DNA of 64,000 nt from Panorpa germanica. Taxonomy: Eukaryota > Arthropoda > Insecta > Mecoptera > Panorpidae. Position numbers and translations under genes: made by a program. Positions 13,134 to 25,532 of the stretch are shown here, one piece after another. The stretch lies in contig OY783213.1 of assembly GCA_963678705.1 (NCBI GenBank), forward strand, positions 10,234,451 to 10,298,450, read 5' to 3'. Position 1 is the first letter of the stretch, and every line of letters starts with the position of its first letter. The notes below the pieces were generated by a model. That model had not been told where the DNA came from, did no database searches, and saw only the letters and a list, made by a program, of their open reading frames with translations.

Positions 13134-13724
13134 CTATATGGCGGGAGATGCAATCAAGATATAGTTTTCATTGAATTCTATATATCAATTAATACCCATA
13201 CGCATATTCATAATCTCATATTAATTACTTTTTAAAACTAGTCTATCTAGCTACAGTTAATGTTACTTCGAGATAGAAATATAGCTGAGTAACATACAAT
13301 TACTTTCTCTGTTACTTTGTATTTAAATAATGAGTGGGAATGTGTTTTATAATTTCAATTTAGTAACAAATTATGTCAAATGAAAGTAAATGTGTTATTC
13401 TGTTTAGAGATTTATAACTGATCGTACTGATTAGACTTTATTTAAATTAATCGAAATGTCACAAAATTTCGTTACCGATAATATTGAGTAATCTTGCTAT
13501 AACATCAAAGTTATAAAATACCAGGAAAGTAGCCATTTTCTTACAAAGACTATAATGAAAATGAATTAACCTTAATAACACACAACACAAATATTTAGAA
13601 CCCAAAAAGTCTGGTACAACCTATACCATACAACGTATTTATTTGAAAGGTTAAACTTAAGTTTATAAAGGATTATATCGTACAAAACCATTTGGCTTGT
13701 AATCTATACGTCGATGTATTAAGC

Positions 13725-13857
13725 GTCGTACACATACGTGCGATTTAAACATACTACATCTTACATATGTTGGAATAAGTTGTACAACATATCCACACTA
13801 GTGCGACATGCAACTTAATACGTCGGAAATTTTCATATTTCGAACGAATTCCTTCAA
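13725..13857. repeat. partial relative of the Harbinger-like MITE
   Basis: Starts with GCGTCGTACACATACGTGCG and ends in the segment ATTTTCATATTTCGAACGAA that also occurs inside the 24722 element. Confidence 0.55.
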
Positions 13858-14295
13858 CCTGTTTTAGAAAAAAAATATTTAGAATAAATAGTAATAGAAA
13901 AGGGTCGACAAGGGTCTACTGTTCAGCACGGGTAAGCAGAGGACCCATTGAAATCGTATACAGCGGTATGTTTAGAATCTTCAATAGCTCTAAGGTGAAA
14001 GAAATCTGCATCAAATCAAATGTCAATATATTACAAAAATAAAGTTATGTATTTAGTTTCTTGCACTGTAAAAAAAATTGATCGAAATAATAGTTTAGAC
14101 TAATGCTACACTGCGAGAATGAATAGCTTGGAATAACGTTTTTGTATTTATTTCTAATCTCTGCCATATGTTTGAGATATTAGCGCCATCTATACGTGTA
14201 AGACGATCCTTGTATATACAACTAAGTACAAAATAACACTGTTTTATAAATCGGATCAACCCATTTACAGTAATTCCATTACATAACACGTCCCG

Positions 14296-14487
14296 CTACG
14301 GAATTCCACTCCCTTCTAACGCTTCGTGTGATAAAACATCAGGAAATCCGCGCGTGTCTTCGATCATCGCGGACGCTTGTCTCAGAACGGAACAATCTGC
14401 CTGTGGCATTCTGCCCTCACTGGAATTCCATTTTGATTCATGATTTGTGTCAGATCCGATTACTTCTCTTATTACTTTAAGATAATA
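14296..14487 (-). other. open GC-richer segment, unknown
   Basis: About 63 codons open on the minus strand, ending in TAG, including RMPQADCSVLRQASAMIEDT and GFPDVLSHEALEGSGIP. It looks protein-like in composition but has no start codon context or recognised family, and it is not phase-compatible with the 14717-14818 segment through its best acceptor. Confidence 0.3.
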
Positions 14488-14716
14488 CTATCAAACTTAG
14501 AAAAATGTAGCTGCGTTCTGCTTTCTTCAACTACACGAATATTATCTGAAGAATATCTCTTAGGAAAAACTCTATTAGCATAAAGTTTTAACCAATTAGC
14601 TTGTAAATATATACCAAAGATAATATATAGCTATATCCATAAAACAAATCACATATTATTGTTTAAAAACTGAAACAAACTAATCATAAAATCTCACACT
14701 GATATGAGTTACGTAC

Positions 14717-14818
14717 CTCGCGTGCTGTTAATAGCTTAATAGGTTTAGCAGTCGTACCGCCATCTTGTTTTATGGTCGTGATGAAACCAGGTGGGTCTCG
14801 TGGGGTGAGAAGGGCTCG
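14717..14818 (-). CDS. exon-like open segment of unknown gene
   Basis: 34 codons, phase 0 at both ends, between acceptor gtttgaacag and donor gtacgt: RALLTPRDPPGFITTIKQDG then GTTAKPIKLLTARE. It is GC-richer than its surroundings. The frame also stays open upstream (FLGCQTFEQ) and for ten codons downstream, so splicing is not proven. It could be an exon or an exon-like piece of an unrecognised dispersed repeat. No domain recognised. Confidence 0.35.
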
Positions 14819-14905
14819 CTGTTCAAACGTCTGACATCCGAGGAATTGATGAAGACCATAACATAATATTATAATAATCCTATGTGATCAATATATCATG
14901 AGTTG

Positions 14906-14930
14906 TTAGATGATGATGATGATGATGAAG
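14906..14930 (+). repeat. (GAT)n microsatellite
   Basis: Seven or eight tandem GAT units directly before AGACACCATC. Confidence 0.8.
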
Positions 14931-16062
14931 ACACCATCAAATGTGAATCACTCATGATGAAAGATTAATGTTTACGCAATGAATGAGAGATAGAGAAAAA
15001 GAGAGATGCATTGTAGTTATTTAAATATCTGCAGGTTGTATTAAAAGGTAACAAAACCTTTTTAAGATCTGTATATTATATTCAATATATTTTATAACAC
15101 ATATTTTCAAATTTGAAATAGCTTTAGTGAAAATACTTAAACACAAAAAAGTGTTTTCCAATCTTAACCCTGCGTGTGTATACTGGGTCCTTTAAGGAAC
15201 AGTTAAAATTTCAAATATTATTTCAATTATATTATTTAGTTATATAATATTCTACTTCTATACATTAAGACATTAAAACCCGGAAATTGATAAAGTAAAT
15301 AATAAATCATATAAAATGTGGTCCATAGATGTCGTGAGTAGTTTATATCCGTGATTTAGAGCTTATGTACACACTAATGTGATATTTATCAGCGGAATCT
15401 GCTCTTAATGCATTTAACTTGGACAGCAGTTACTATTTTAATTTATATATAACATATAATCTAATTGATGACACTTCTTAAGCTACGTGTAGTTATGCAT
15501 AACATCGTAAATTATAATTGGGTTGTGAACCATATTTTAATTTCTATAAAACTATACTATATATATATTGTTAAAATTGGTTATCTGGACTGCAAATGTC
15601 CTGCCCAAGAAAAGATATTAATTATTATAATAGTCAATTTCTCAAGGTCACGCGGTTCCGAAAAACGCAGTGCGCCATATATAGTTGTTTTATTTAAGCG
15701 CGTTTACCATTTCATAATATCAATATTTTCGATATATACATTTCGATATACGAGTATTCGATAATTTGACTAAATAAAAACGTTAGATTTTTTTTTGTTT
15801 TCAAACACTGAAAAAAATTTACAATGATTTTAATAATCCATTATAATAAATTAATGTCCGAGTATTGTGATGTTCTTCATTGTCCCATTGTTGGGCACGC
15901 AGTAGTTACTAGTCCATTTCGTGACTGAACGCAGGTCATGGCAATGAAGCTACCAACATTAACACCTGGAGCGTGTTCGCCCAATCTGTTCTGTACAGGG
16001 TGCTGGTTTCATAGGTGACAATGTTTAAACACGTGATAATATAATACAGACAGTAGACTCAT
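14931..16062. other. no gene seen
   Basis: AT-rich; a slightly GC-richer, repeat-like piece lies at 15870-16015 but has no second copy here. Confidence 0.45.
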
Positions 16063-16692
16063 AATGGGCTTGTGTACTCATTTTTTTGTGGTCGATTTAT
16101 CAATTGTTGATTGAAATTGATGTTAACAAATGTGTATTGGCGTGTCTATTTTATTAAATATCTAAATGTTGACGGAGATATACCAATTAAAAGTTTGAAT
16201 TGTAGTTTTAGCGCTAGAAATGGTCGGCCATATTTGTATGACGTGAAATGCATTTTAACGTCAGTTATTTGTTGAGTAGGTCAGTGCTGTGGTAATGTTT
16301 TGTAGCTGTTGGTAGTCGAAATAATCAAGTCAAGTCAAAGTATAATAAGTTTTTATTTTATTTAACCCTGTTACGGCAGACATAATATTGAAATTTTATT
16401 GTTCCTTGAAATAGCTATAAATAATATTTGATAATTTGATGTATAAATACATATAGCAGAGATTTATGAGCTGTAAGGTTGGTAGCGGTTGTGATGTCAC
16501 ATGCACTTGGAATGTGTACAACGTTGAATTCCTTTAATAATAAAAGAGACAAAATGACTTTTTTAATTGTTAATATCTCATAACATATAAGGAGTTATTA
16601 AAAAATAATTGAACATTTGAGGTTCTAGTAACCCACTTTATCAATATATAGTACACTTTTATAGAAATTAAGACATAGGACACAATCCCATT
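16063..16692. mobile_element. family B MITE, copy 1 (630 bp)
   Basis: Terminal inverted repeats AATGGGCTTGTGT at the left and ACACAATCCCATT at the right (AATGGG...CCCATT). The interior holds CGTTA-type palindromes (TGACGTGAAATGCATTTTAACGTCA region). I see no target duplication and no coding sequence. Confidence 0.75.
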
Positions 16693-17804
16693 TATTTATC
16701 TACCTCTACTTTAGAATTTGTTGGTCTCACGTGCTAAATTCTTTCTTTCTGTTAATATATTCCATTATTTGGGGCATTCTTATGTCGGAAAAGTCTGACA
16801 CTGAGTATTTAATCTATTCCATAATTGTTTTTTTTTTTTAATTTTTTTTTAGTGCGTCGACTTTTAAAAGTTATTAGCATTTAAAAAGCATATAATATAC
16901 ATTTATAAATATTTACAATACATAATTTATAATTTACAACTTATAAACATATTTAAAATAAAGAGATTAAATGGGTTTTGTTTATAAACTCAATAAGGAT
17001 AATTGTTTTTATGATTGACAAGTTAATACTTAACACCCTGTTAAACAAGTCTTCAAATATTGGTCAGTCGCATAATTTACCGTTCGTTGGTTGAGGACTT
17101 GATACCTTTTTGTTTTTATTTTGACTCGTGCCTCGAATATATCGCCAGCAACAGCTACTCGTTCATATCTCTCCAAGACAAGACAAGCCGAGCAAGGCAA
17201 GCAACAAGGAATCCTCGCAACACGTAAGACGTCACTGATTTTTATTACTTTATTTTCTTATCTTCGTTATTGACACATTACTTCTTCGAATAATTGCTGT
17301 TAATTTCAAATCGTTAGTTTTTATACATTTGTTTACTCATAACTGTTGAAAGGTTTTTGTTGGCTTAGAAATCTGTTAGGTGGATTGATAACAGTAATAC
17401 AGTAATAATAAATTGAGAGCAAATAACAGAGATAGTAAAAAAACACAATCAGCAGGCTTAAGTATTTAGGAGAAATTAACAGAGGGAAATATAGAGTACG
17501 TCTTATGTTTCAGGTCGATAGTTTTTATTAATATTTTTTTAATGAATTCCGCTTCTCTTTTTGCCTATGCTTCTTTTATTAAATCCAATGCATTGACTGC
17601 TTTTCGTGTTATATTGGGAAAATTATGCTGAACTCACAATGCTACACAAAGAAAGATAACGGGTATACGCTTCCAAATGTGAGTTCAATCTTATTTAAAG
17701 ATGTAAAATCTTTTAAAAACACCTTAGACCTCGTTGCAAGTGTTGTATCAAACGAATTCAACAATAACAGTGCGTTAGAGATGTACTTGCGCATGTCAGT
17801 ACCG

Positions 17805-18190
17805 TAAAGCCGGCTCCAGACGATGCGGTGAACGTTTCATTCAAATATAGCCTCCAACGTGTGAGTCAAATATAGGAAGATTGACATGGCAAGTTTCCTG
17901 CTACACGGTGGAATGAATGCTTGATCCGAATGATTTATTTACACTGTTTAACAAAAATTTTCAAGTAAATAAAGAAACTTTCAAGTATAAAACCTTCCTT
18001 TGTTGGACGATTCGTGCAGCAGTGCATGATATGTGGATCAAGTGTGTTTTGGGGGTAGAGAATTCCCTTTTTGATGCGGGTCAAATGACCGACAACAGCC
18101 CGAACTTCTTCCAACCAGAATATTGAACACATGACATTGAACACACTTAGTTCCAGCATCGACAACACGATGCGTCCAACATTCGACAAC
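17805..18190 (+). repeat. family A repeat, copy 2
   Basis: Starts GCCGGCTCCAGACGATGCGG and runs through TTTGTTGGACGATTCGTGCA to an end near CGATGCGTCCAACATTCG. Confidence 0.65.
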
Positions 18191-18468
18191 GACATGTACG
18201 AAACATTCTATCGTTACGATAAATAGAAACATTTTTATCTTGTAGATGAAGATTTAAGGTCTTGAACCTTAGTGTTAAGTGCTTGCTGTACCTTCGTCGC
18301 ATGTTCTTAGAATATTTATGAGATACAAACTAAGTTACCCTTAATAATTTGTTGCGAGAAACCACTTGTTCAAATATTATTATATTTAAATGTTTTCTAC
18401 GAAAAGCTTATGAGTATTCCACGGTGTATTGTCCTTATAATTATATTAGCATAATACCAAAGATTCTC

Positions 18469-18990
18469 AATGGGCTTGTGTCCTATGTCTTAATTTCTAC
18501 AAAACTGTACTATATATTTATAAAGTGGATTACTAGAACCTCAAATGTCCAATAATTTTTTAATAACTCCTTATATGTTAAGAGATATTAACAATTAAAA
18601 AAGTCATTTTGTCTCTTTAATTATTAAAGGGATTCAACATTCCAAATGCATGTGACATCACAATCCTTGTGTAAGGTTACCAACCTTACAGCTCATAAAT
18701 CTCTGCTATATGTATTTATATATCAAAATATTAAATATTATTTACAGCTATTTCAAGGAACAATCAAATTTCAATATTATGTCTGCCTTAGTAGTACTGA
18801 CGTTAAAATGCATTTCACGTCATACAAATATGGCCGACCATTTCTAGCGCTAAAACTACAATTCAAACTTTTAATTGCTATATCTCCGTTAATATTTAGA
18901 TATTTAATAAAATAGATACACATTTATTAACATCAATTTCAATCAACAATTGAAAAATAGACCACTAAAAAATGAGGACACAAGCCCATT
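18469..18990. mobile_element. family B MITE, copy 2 (522 bp, reversed)
   Basis: Starts AATGGGCTTGTGTCCTATGT and ends GGACACAAGCCCATT. It lacks an internal piece of about 100 bp that copies 1 and 4 carry. Confidence 0.78.
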
Positions 18991-19903
18991 AGTTATATGT
19001 TGTTAATATCTGTTAATTTTACTTTTAGTTCAGAAACGAACCTATCATTGTTTATAAATATTTGTTCATTGAGAATACATCCACATAATCTTTAATATTT
19101 TAACAAGAGAAGCTAATTTTCTGGTGCTACTCTGACTTCAGTCTTATCTTAACATAAACAAGTCTAGAATGCGTATGGAGCTCTGCATTGGAGACCAAGT
19201 GACGTAATCTGAACCTTGGAAAGTGTGCAACCCTTTCGGCAGCTGGTACAAAGCACTGCAGACTTCATTTGTTTTAAAATCGTTGATTGAATAACATTTT
19301 GCTTTGTATACTGTTCTTATATTTGTTAATAAAAATGTACTTAGAATTTAAAATGCTAATATCTCAAAAACAATAACGCTAATAGTTTCCTAAAAATGAA
19401 TTGCAAATTTGTAATCAGCATTAGAATAATATTTAGACTTAATTCAATCAAAAAATATGAGTATTTAGCTTGCACTAATGGTTATTTGTAAGCCTAAAAT
19501 TGCAAGGCAGAATTAGGAGCTCAGGCAGCTAGTAAGGACCCATAGTTTTAGAAACATGAAGACACTTTTTACTAGATGATAAATGTTAATGTTTTGTTTA
19601 ATGAGCTGTGAGAGTCCATGTTTGTTTAATATTTTTTCTTGTTTGCTGGTGACATATGTTGCTTCGTACAAAGTTGTTTAATAAGTCTCTGAACGCTTCT
19701 TGTCCAAGGATGCAGCGATGGTGTTAACTTGACTAATGCAGCGATACCTCATACCTCAATGTCTTCAAATTCTTCTACAAAAGAAGTACACTCTTTGATT
19801 CGATTTTTCATTAATTTTTTTTAGTCAAGAAATACTGTTTGTGACCAGACATTTGTACATTCACTACATCATAAGTAACAAATGTACAAAGTTTTAAGTA
19901 TCA

Positions 19904-20651
19904 TTTCCACTCACTGATTTAATTTAATTTTGTATTTTGTATTTAGCTTAAATTGTTTACCATATGGCAATTCGCGTAGTCATTCACAGTACCATTTTTA
20001 ATTTAATTTAATCTTTAAGTTTTCTTAGTTTCTTAATTAAAAATATTAGATTAAGAAAAACTATATTATATTATAACCTCCAAAATGTGCCGATCTGTCA
20101 AAATGCAGTAGGATTTATTTTTAAAAGAAGTTTAATGTCAGTTTTTGAAAAATATAAGACGTAAAAACAATTTCTATTACTAATTGTTATTAAAAATAGC
20201 AATTTTATTTATTTCACATACAATTTTGTTGAACTGTCAAAATTTGTATTACAAATGATGCATACGCACTAACTAAATTAACTAAACTTAAATTAAAACA
20301 CAAATGTGAAAAGGAATCCCAGTAAACAATTTGGTGAAATGCTCTATTTAGTGACGTTTCTATCACTATTTCACTTCAATTATAGTTCGCATCAACTTTA
20401 TCTTCATTTGTATTCCGACAGGTAGAGTAATTTCGCCATTTCTAGCCGATAAAGTAGACATTTTATATGAAAAAGTGTGAGAAACTGAACTATAAATGAA
20501 CTCTTTTATGACAAAAAAATCATGACGCATCTTCAATATGATGTCAAAGTGACTCCAAAATGTTTACTGGGATGTTTAAACGAGAATCTGAAATCTAGAT
20601 TACAATATTAAATAAAAACAGTAAATAAAATATTAAAACAGTCAGTGAGAA
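19904..20651. repeat. family H repeat, copy 1 (carries a family C insertion)
   Basis: Begins TTCCACTCACTG and ends CAGTCAGTGAGAAT (imperfect inverted ends). Homologous, in reverse, to 30034-30506. The family C MITE at 20318-20571 lies inside. Confidence 0.7.
20318..20571. mobile_element. family C MITE, copy 2 (254 bp), nested in family H
   Basis: Ends CCCAGTAAACAATTTGG and CCAAAATGTTTACTGGG, flanked by AT on both sides (20316-20317 and 20572-20573). Comparison with the family H copy at 30 kb shows it was inserted inside that element. Confidence 0.82.
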
Positions 20652-20724
20652 TTTAGAGTAGCCTTATTAAGTAGTAGCTTTATTTAAGTGGGAGTAAGGT
20701 CAAATCGATCGACGAAAAAAAGGA

Positions 20725-20985
20725 TATTTTCGTTAATGTTTTTTGACGACCCAGTTAATATATAATTATTTCTATAATTACTACATGATAAAATAACATT
20801 TATAGAATATTTTGAGAAATTTTCATTAATAAATATCAAGAAATGAGGCATTGACAGCAAATCTCCGTAGACGTCACAAGAAAAAGTTGCATTGCGGTGC
20901 CACTCATAACTCATCACTTGATTATCTGAATTCAAACAAAATGATTTCATTAGTTGATAAGTTTCTGCAACCGAATCTCTCGCAT
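20725..20985. repeat. family D repeat, partial copy
   Basis: Shares the outer half of the 57.8/62.1 kb arms (AGTTAATATATAATTATTTC and the TGATTTCATTAGTTGATAAG run). Confidence 0.65.
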
Positions 20986-21939
20986 GCCCCTCGAACCGGT
21001 CCTGATTCTGCCCTACTATTAGTAACACACTTAACATAATTTATTTTCTTTTGACATAAGTTTACATAAATAATACTATATTAACGATACGTGTAATTAT
21101 AATAATTAAATAAGTAGTTAACCTTATTTAATAAATAAACAATATATTAGATTATTTATGAAATCACATGAGGAAAAATATAAATATTTATACGAGTTGA
21201 TAACTGCTCACATATATAACCGCGTACAACATTCCACCCGCTGTCAGCTTAGCGAATACACTTTCATTGCTCATATCTTTAGTTTCTTCCTATTTTTAAA
21301 TGACGTTTGCATAAAACATTGTGCACCAAATTGCGTAAAACCTAACACAAAAAATGATTGAATTAAATTGCAATTAAATAACCGTTAAATTAAATAAATA
21401 TCAGTCACAGATTTGGGCTTGAACTGTTAGAGACAAACACCAAAAAATGAATTAGTAGCCGACATTTTCTCTTTCATCGATTGAACTCAAAATAAATTGT
21501 AATTTTGCTGAATAATTGTGATTTGATTTAAATTTGTTGAATTACATATAAATAGAAAGTCATTCGTCATTTCACCGTCAGCCTTTTTAAGGTGTTGGCA
21601 AAAAACAAGTCGTATTCCAGTACAACTATGTTTAATATTTAAGGCGATAAAAGTAAAATTGCTTAAACAAACAAATTAACAAAATTCTACGCACGCATTT
21701 ATTTTCACTTTCTTTCGTTTACCGCATCTCATAAAAAATGAATGAACGTAACTGGCATGGGAGAACTAGAGAAATGTTTGTTTGCTTTAATTTGTTCGAG
21801 CTAGTTGATTAATCAATTATCAATTATTTCATTCATGCATTTGCCAGAATTTAGAACCGCCTTATTTACAGAAAATAGATAGAAAAACAAACAGTTTTAA
21901 ACTGCCTTCATGATAATACAATGTGCGGCAGCATAACTT
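20986..21939. other. no gene seen
   Basis: AT-rich sequence with no supported exons. Confidence 0.45.
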
Positions 21940-22263
21940 CCTTTTTTAAAAAGCGCGCCATTAAGTCGGTTGATGTTGTAGCGGAGCGCTAGTGGTCTCT
22001 TTCGAGAGGCGGGACAATAAAGTTTTGTCCCGACACAGTTAAGTTGAGGCCTACTTTTCGAGCGGATGTTTTGTGATGGCAACCCATTCGGAATCGCTTT
22101 AATTTAGCCCCGTTGGCACTTGTCCCGGACCGGAAATCAATTGTTTACGTGGGTCACTACGCTCAGACAAACTGCAAGTCGCTAGGTCAATTACATCACC
22201 TGAGAGCATTGAGAAAGTGAGAGCTTCAAATGTTGCGATCACTACTTCGCCTATATACTTTAG
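21940..22263. other. CpG-richer single-copy-looking segment with hairpin
   Basis: About 320 bp with many CpG dinucleotides, unlike both flanks. It contains a perfect 8-bp stem CGGGACAA/TTGTCCCG (22010-22032). It could be a promoter-proximal region or an unrecognised relic; no exon with convincing splice sites was found. The TTAA MITE starts right after it. Confidence 0.3.
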
Positions 22264-22737
22264 GGTGAAACTATACTTGGCCGCAAAAATAAGTTTTGAA
22301 AATGAATATTGCTATATTTTCTTTATTTAAATTCCATTTATATTTTCTTTAGTTAAATTCCAATTTGTATATGACTTTACCAGTCTTAAGCGTAAGTTTG
22401 AGAACCATAATAAAGGTTATAAAATGTATGACAAACCCTTAGAAATATTACCAGGCATATAAAAATTGGAATTTAACTAGAAAATGTAGCAATATTCATT
22501 TTCAAAACTTATTTTTGCGCTTCCAACTCATTAAAAGTCAGTGGAAGAAAGCTTAAAATGTAGATACGTTATTCATCTAACTAATTGCAGCTTTAGATTT
22601 TGATTCGCGTTTATAGTTACTTACATAAAACGATTTAAATATAAAAAACATGGTTTTTTTGATAATATTTAACCTGCCATCTTATAGTATCGCCATCTAT
22701 ATTTCGCGAATCAAAAATGGCCAAGTATCGCTTCACC
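22264..22737. mobile_element. second TTAA MITE copy, unoccupied by a LINE
   Basis: The left end is GGTGAAACTATACTTGGCC and the right end the inverted form (CCAAGTATCGCTTCACC). The right flank is TTAA, and the left flank TTAG is probably a decayed TTAA. Inner inverted arms near 22282-22320 and 22480-22520 (GCAAAAATAAGTTTTGAAAA) pair with each other. It is homologous to the 35844-37207 element but lacks the nested LINE and part of the outer left arm. Confidence 0.8.
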
Positions 22738-24718
22738 TTAACGTTAAATAAAATAAAATTTAAATGTATTTTTTATAAGAAATTTTACCATTATTTTACA
22801 TAATATTTACAAAGACTCTACGCTATAGAGCTACGCAAATTCACAATTCACATTCAAAGTAATGAATTCAAGAACTGACATACACATTCCTCTTTATCTC
22901 ATTGTTGATAAATATAATAATAATTTTTGAAATACCAAAACACATTTATTAATAAATCCTATTTTGATATATTTTGTGATACAAGATAGTGAACCTGAAT
23001 GTGGTAGCACAGACAGTTACGAACATCATTCCTAACAAAACACATTTTAGAAAATTATACAAACAACTGATGTTATCTTCAAAGATTAACAAGATAAATA
23101 TACTTAAAGGTAATGGACATGATTTAACTTTTAAATACATAAAATTAATTTCAATGTAAATAAATTATTAGTTGTGTTTAGGATATTTTAAAAGCCAAAG
23201 CTTCATGATTTAATGATTACATTTTCCATTTGTATATAAAATATCTTCTATGTGATAAAACAACTTTTAAACTTCATTATCTGAGATAATGTGTCTCCCA
23301 ACACTATGAATCATATTTCTTTGTTGTCTACTGTAAACCAGCGCATGGGTTCTTCCACCCAGATCTGGGTTTTTCGATTGTTATCGGGGTGGATAGGTTT
23401 TCTTCATGAATATTACTCATTATCTGAGTTTTTTGATAATTTAACGACAATTTAATTCACGTTATACGACCCAAGAAAGTAGGCAATTTATAGTTATGCA
23501 AAGGCGTGTGAAGGATGCTAGGTTTTTCTGGGTTTATTTGAAATTTGTGAGTGGGAACATTGCTGTAAACTATTTTACTTAATATAAATTGAATTTCATT
23601 TAAAAAAGTTATGTTTCATATATATAAAGTACAATCCACCTGGTATAAATAGTTTTAGTACTAGACGTGGGTCGATTATGGTGTCATGATCTTGAAGTAC
23701 TACTACATCCTTACAATTAACGCCCCGTACACACTGGAAGATGTTGTGCTTGACTTCAGAGCCTTATTTCTCACTTTCGCTCACTAAAAATGTCACGGAA
23801 ACCTTTTGTTCTTGTCTCCAAATTCCATACGATTTTTTGTAAACGAAAAATAGATTCTTTCACGAGCCGAGCATGCTCGCGGATTTTAATGCTCAATACA
23901 ATTGCCAAAATTTGGCATATAATATATTTTGAATAACTTCCTAAAATCCCAGGCCTTTTTCGCCATATAGTGTACACTGCCACTTAATATTGCCTATAAA
24001 CCTCATTTAATTAATAGACGATTACTTGCTAATAATACGCCTGCGTTATGCAACTATACTAACACAAACAATGTATTGCATACCCATTGTTCAGTGTGAT
24101 ACAGTAGACACAAATTTTTATATTGAGTATAATTTTATTGAACAAAATAATAATTTTACACTTATTTCTTATAATAAATATGAAATGATATGAGTTTGTT
24201 TTATAAAATGTAAAAAATGGGTTTTTAAAATTTAATTAATGTATACTTCAATATAAAAAATACACAATTGTTAGTAATATCGCAATAAACTTATTGCTAT
24301 TAATTGCAAATTGTACCGTATAACACTATGAAATAATGCACAAATTGCAATGCAGATATTGGTATTAACTTATAAGAGATTCGTATAAAATTTGTGATTA
24401 AAATCTTTGGCACACAATAAAGTTTAACTTTATAGAAGGAATGTTTAACTGATACACGTTATATATATTTAAAAAGATAATTACGTTATAGATATCTTCA
24501 TTTATCTTTAATTAATTTCAACAAAAAACACATTTTCTAAATATTTATTATAAAATCTGACATATGAAGACGATCCCCTTTAGTGTGGATTCAACCATAT
24601 TCGTTAAAATGTAGTAGAGAAACAATTATAACAAATATATACTTTGTTAACAATAATAAGTAATATTTATACACAACACATTTTATACATAATTAGACTA
24701 CACCTTAATAGTTTGGTG
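22738..24718. other. no gene seen
   Basis: AT-rich, with no repeats shared inside the window and no supported exons. Confidence 0.45.
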
Positions 24719-24721
24719 TTA

Positions 24722-24943
24722 TGCACCGTACAAGCTGGTGCGACTTAAACATGCAACATCCAACATTTATATATTTACACTAATAAGTTGACATTATTTA
24801 GACATGAGTGTTGAATTCGTTCGAAATATGAAAGTTTCCGTCGTATTAAGTTGTATGTCCTTACTAATGTAGACGTGTTGCACAACTTCTTGCAACAAAT
24901 GTTGGATGCCGCATGTTTAAGCCACACAAGTCTGTACGGTGCA
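24722..24943. mobile_element. Harbinger-like MITE (TTA duplication)
   Basis: Inverted ends TGCACCGTACAAGCTGGTGC and GTCTGTACGGTGCA with about 46-bp arms (CATGCAACATCCAACATTT pairs with AAATGTTGGATGCCGCATG). TTA flanks both ends (24719-24721, 24944-24946), the 3-bp target of PIF/Harbinger elements. Confidence 0.75.
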
Positions 24944-25419
24944 TTACATAAAGACATATTCTTCTATTCTTGAACAGCAAAAATGTTTCAAAATACATCG
25001 ATATTTGTTTATAGTATATTAAAATTGTTCTCATATGACAATATTAATGCTGCATCACATCTTTAAGATAATCTTGTTCTTGTAGTATGGCACAAATACA
25101 GCTGAGACAAATTTATAGTTTTACAAGGAGATTATGTTGAGAAATGAAACTGAATTTGTGTACTATATCAATCTTACTTAGAAAGGCGTGTAATGATACA
25201 CCATCCTTAATTATTTCAATGAAATCAGCTTCTTAAAGACTATACTTTGGGGTATATCCATACTACTACGTATTAGACATTAATATTTACACTTAAAACT
25301 AAAGTATCACATATAAAAATGTATGAAATATTCATAAAAATATAGAAAAATGTACATTATGTATTATTTTTCTAATGTTATATACTAAAAATTCCTGTAT
25401 ATAATTGGTTTGGTTCCAT

Positions 25420-25532
25420 CTAAACTTCCATGCAGTCTTTCTTTTCTTTTCGTTCTTGTTTCAATGGATCGCTTTTAAGGGATGAAATTTTTGAGCCCGA
25501 ACCAGCTGTGTTTGTGCGGGAACTTTCGGTGT
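25420..25532 (-). CDS. receptor exon 16: basic C-terminal tail
   Basis: Acceptor tatattttccag; phase 1 in; 36 residues then TAG. It encodes a Ser-rich start (TESSRTNTAGSGSKISSL) and a Lys/Glu-rich end (KQERKEKKDCMEV). The 83-nt intron before it has a good acceptor but a weak donor, so use of this exon is inferred from frame and composition. Confidence 0.65.

Noticed and set aside
20684-21037. 117-residue minus frame
   Set aside because: It overlaps the family D repeat; similar frames at 57.8 and 62 kb show it is repeat-borne.
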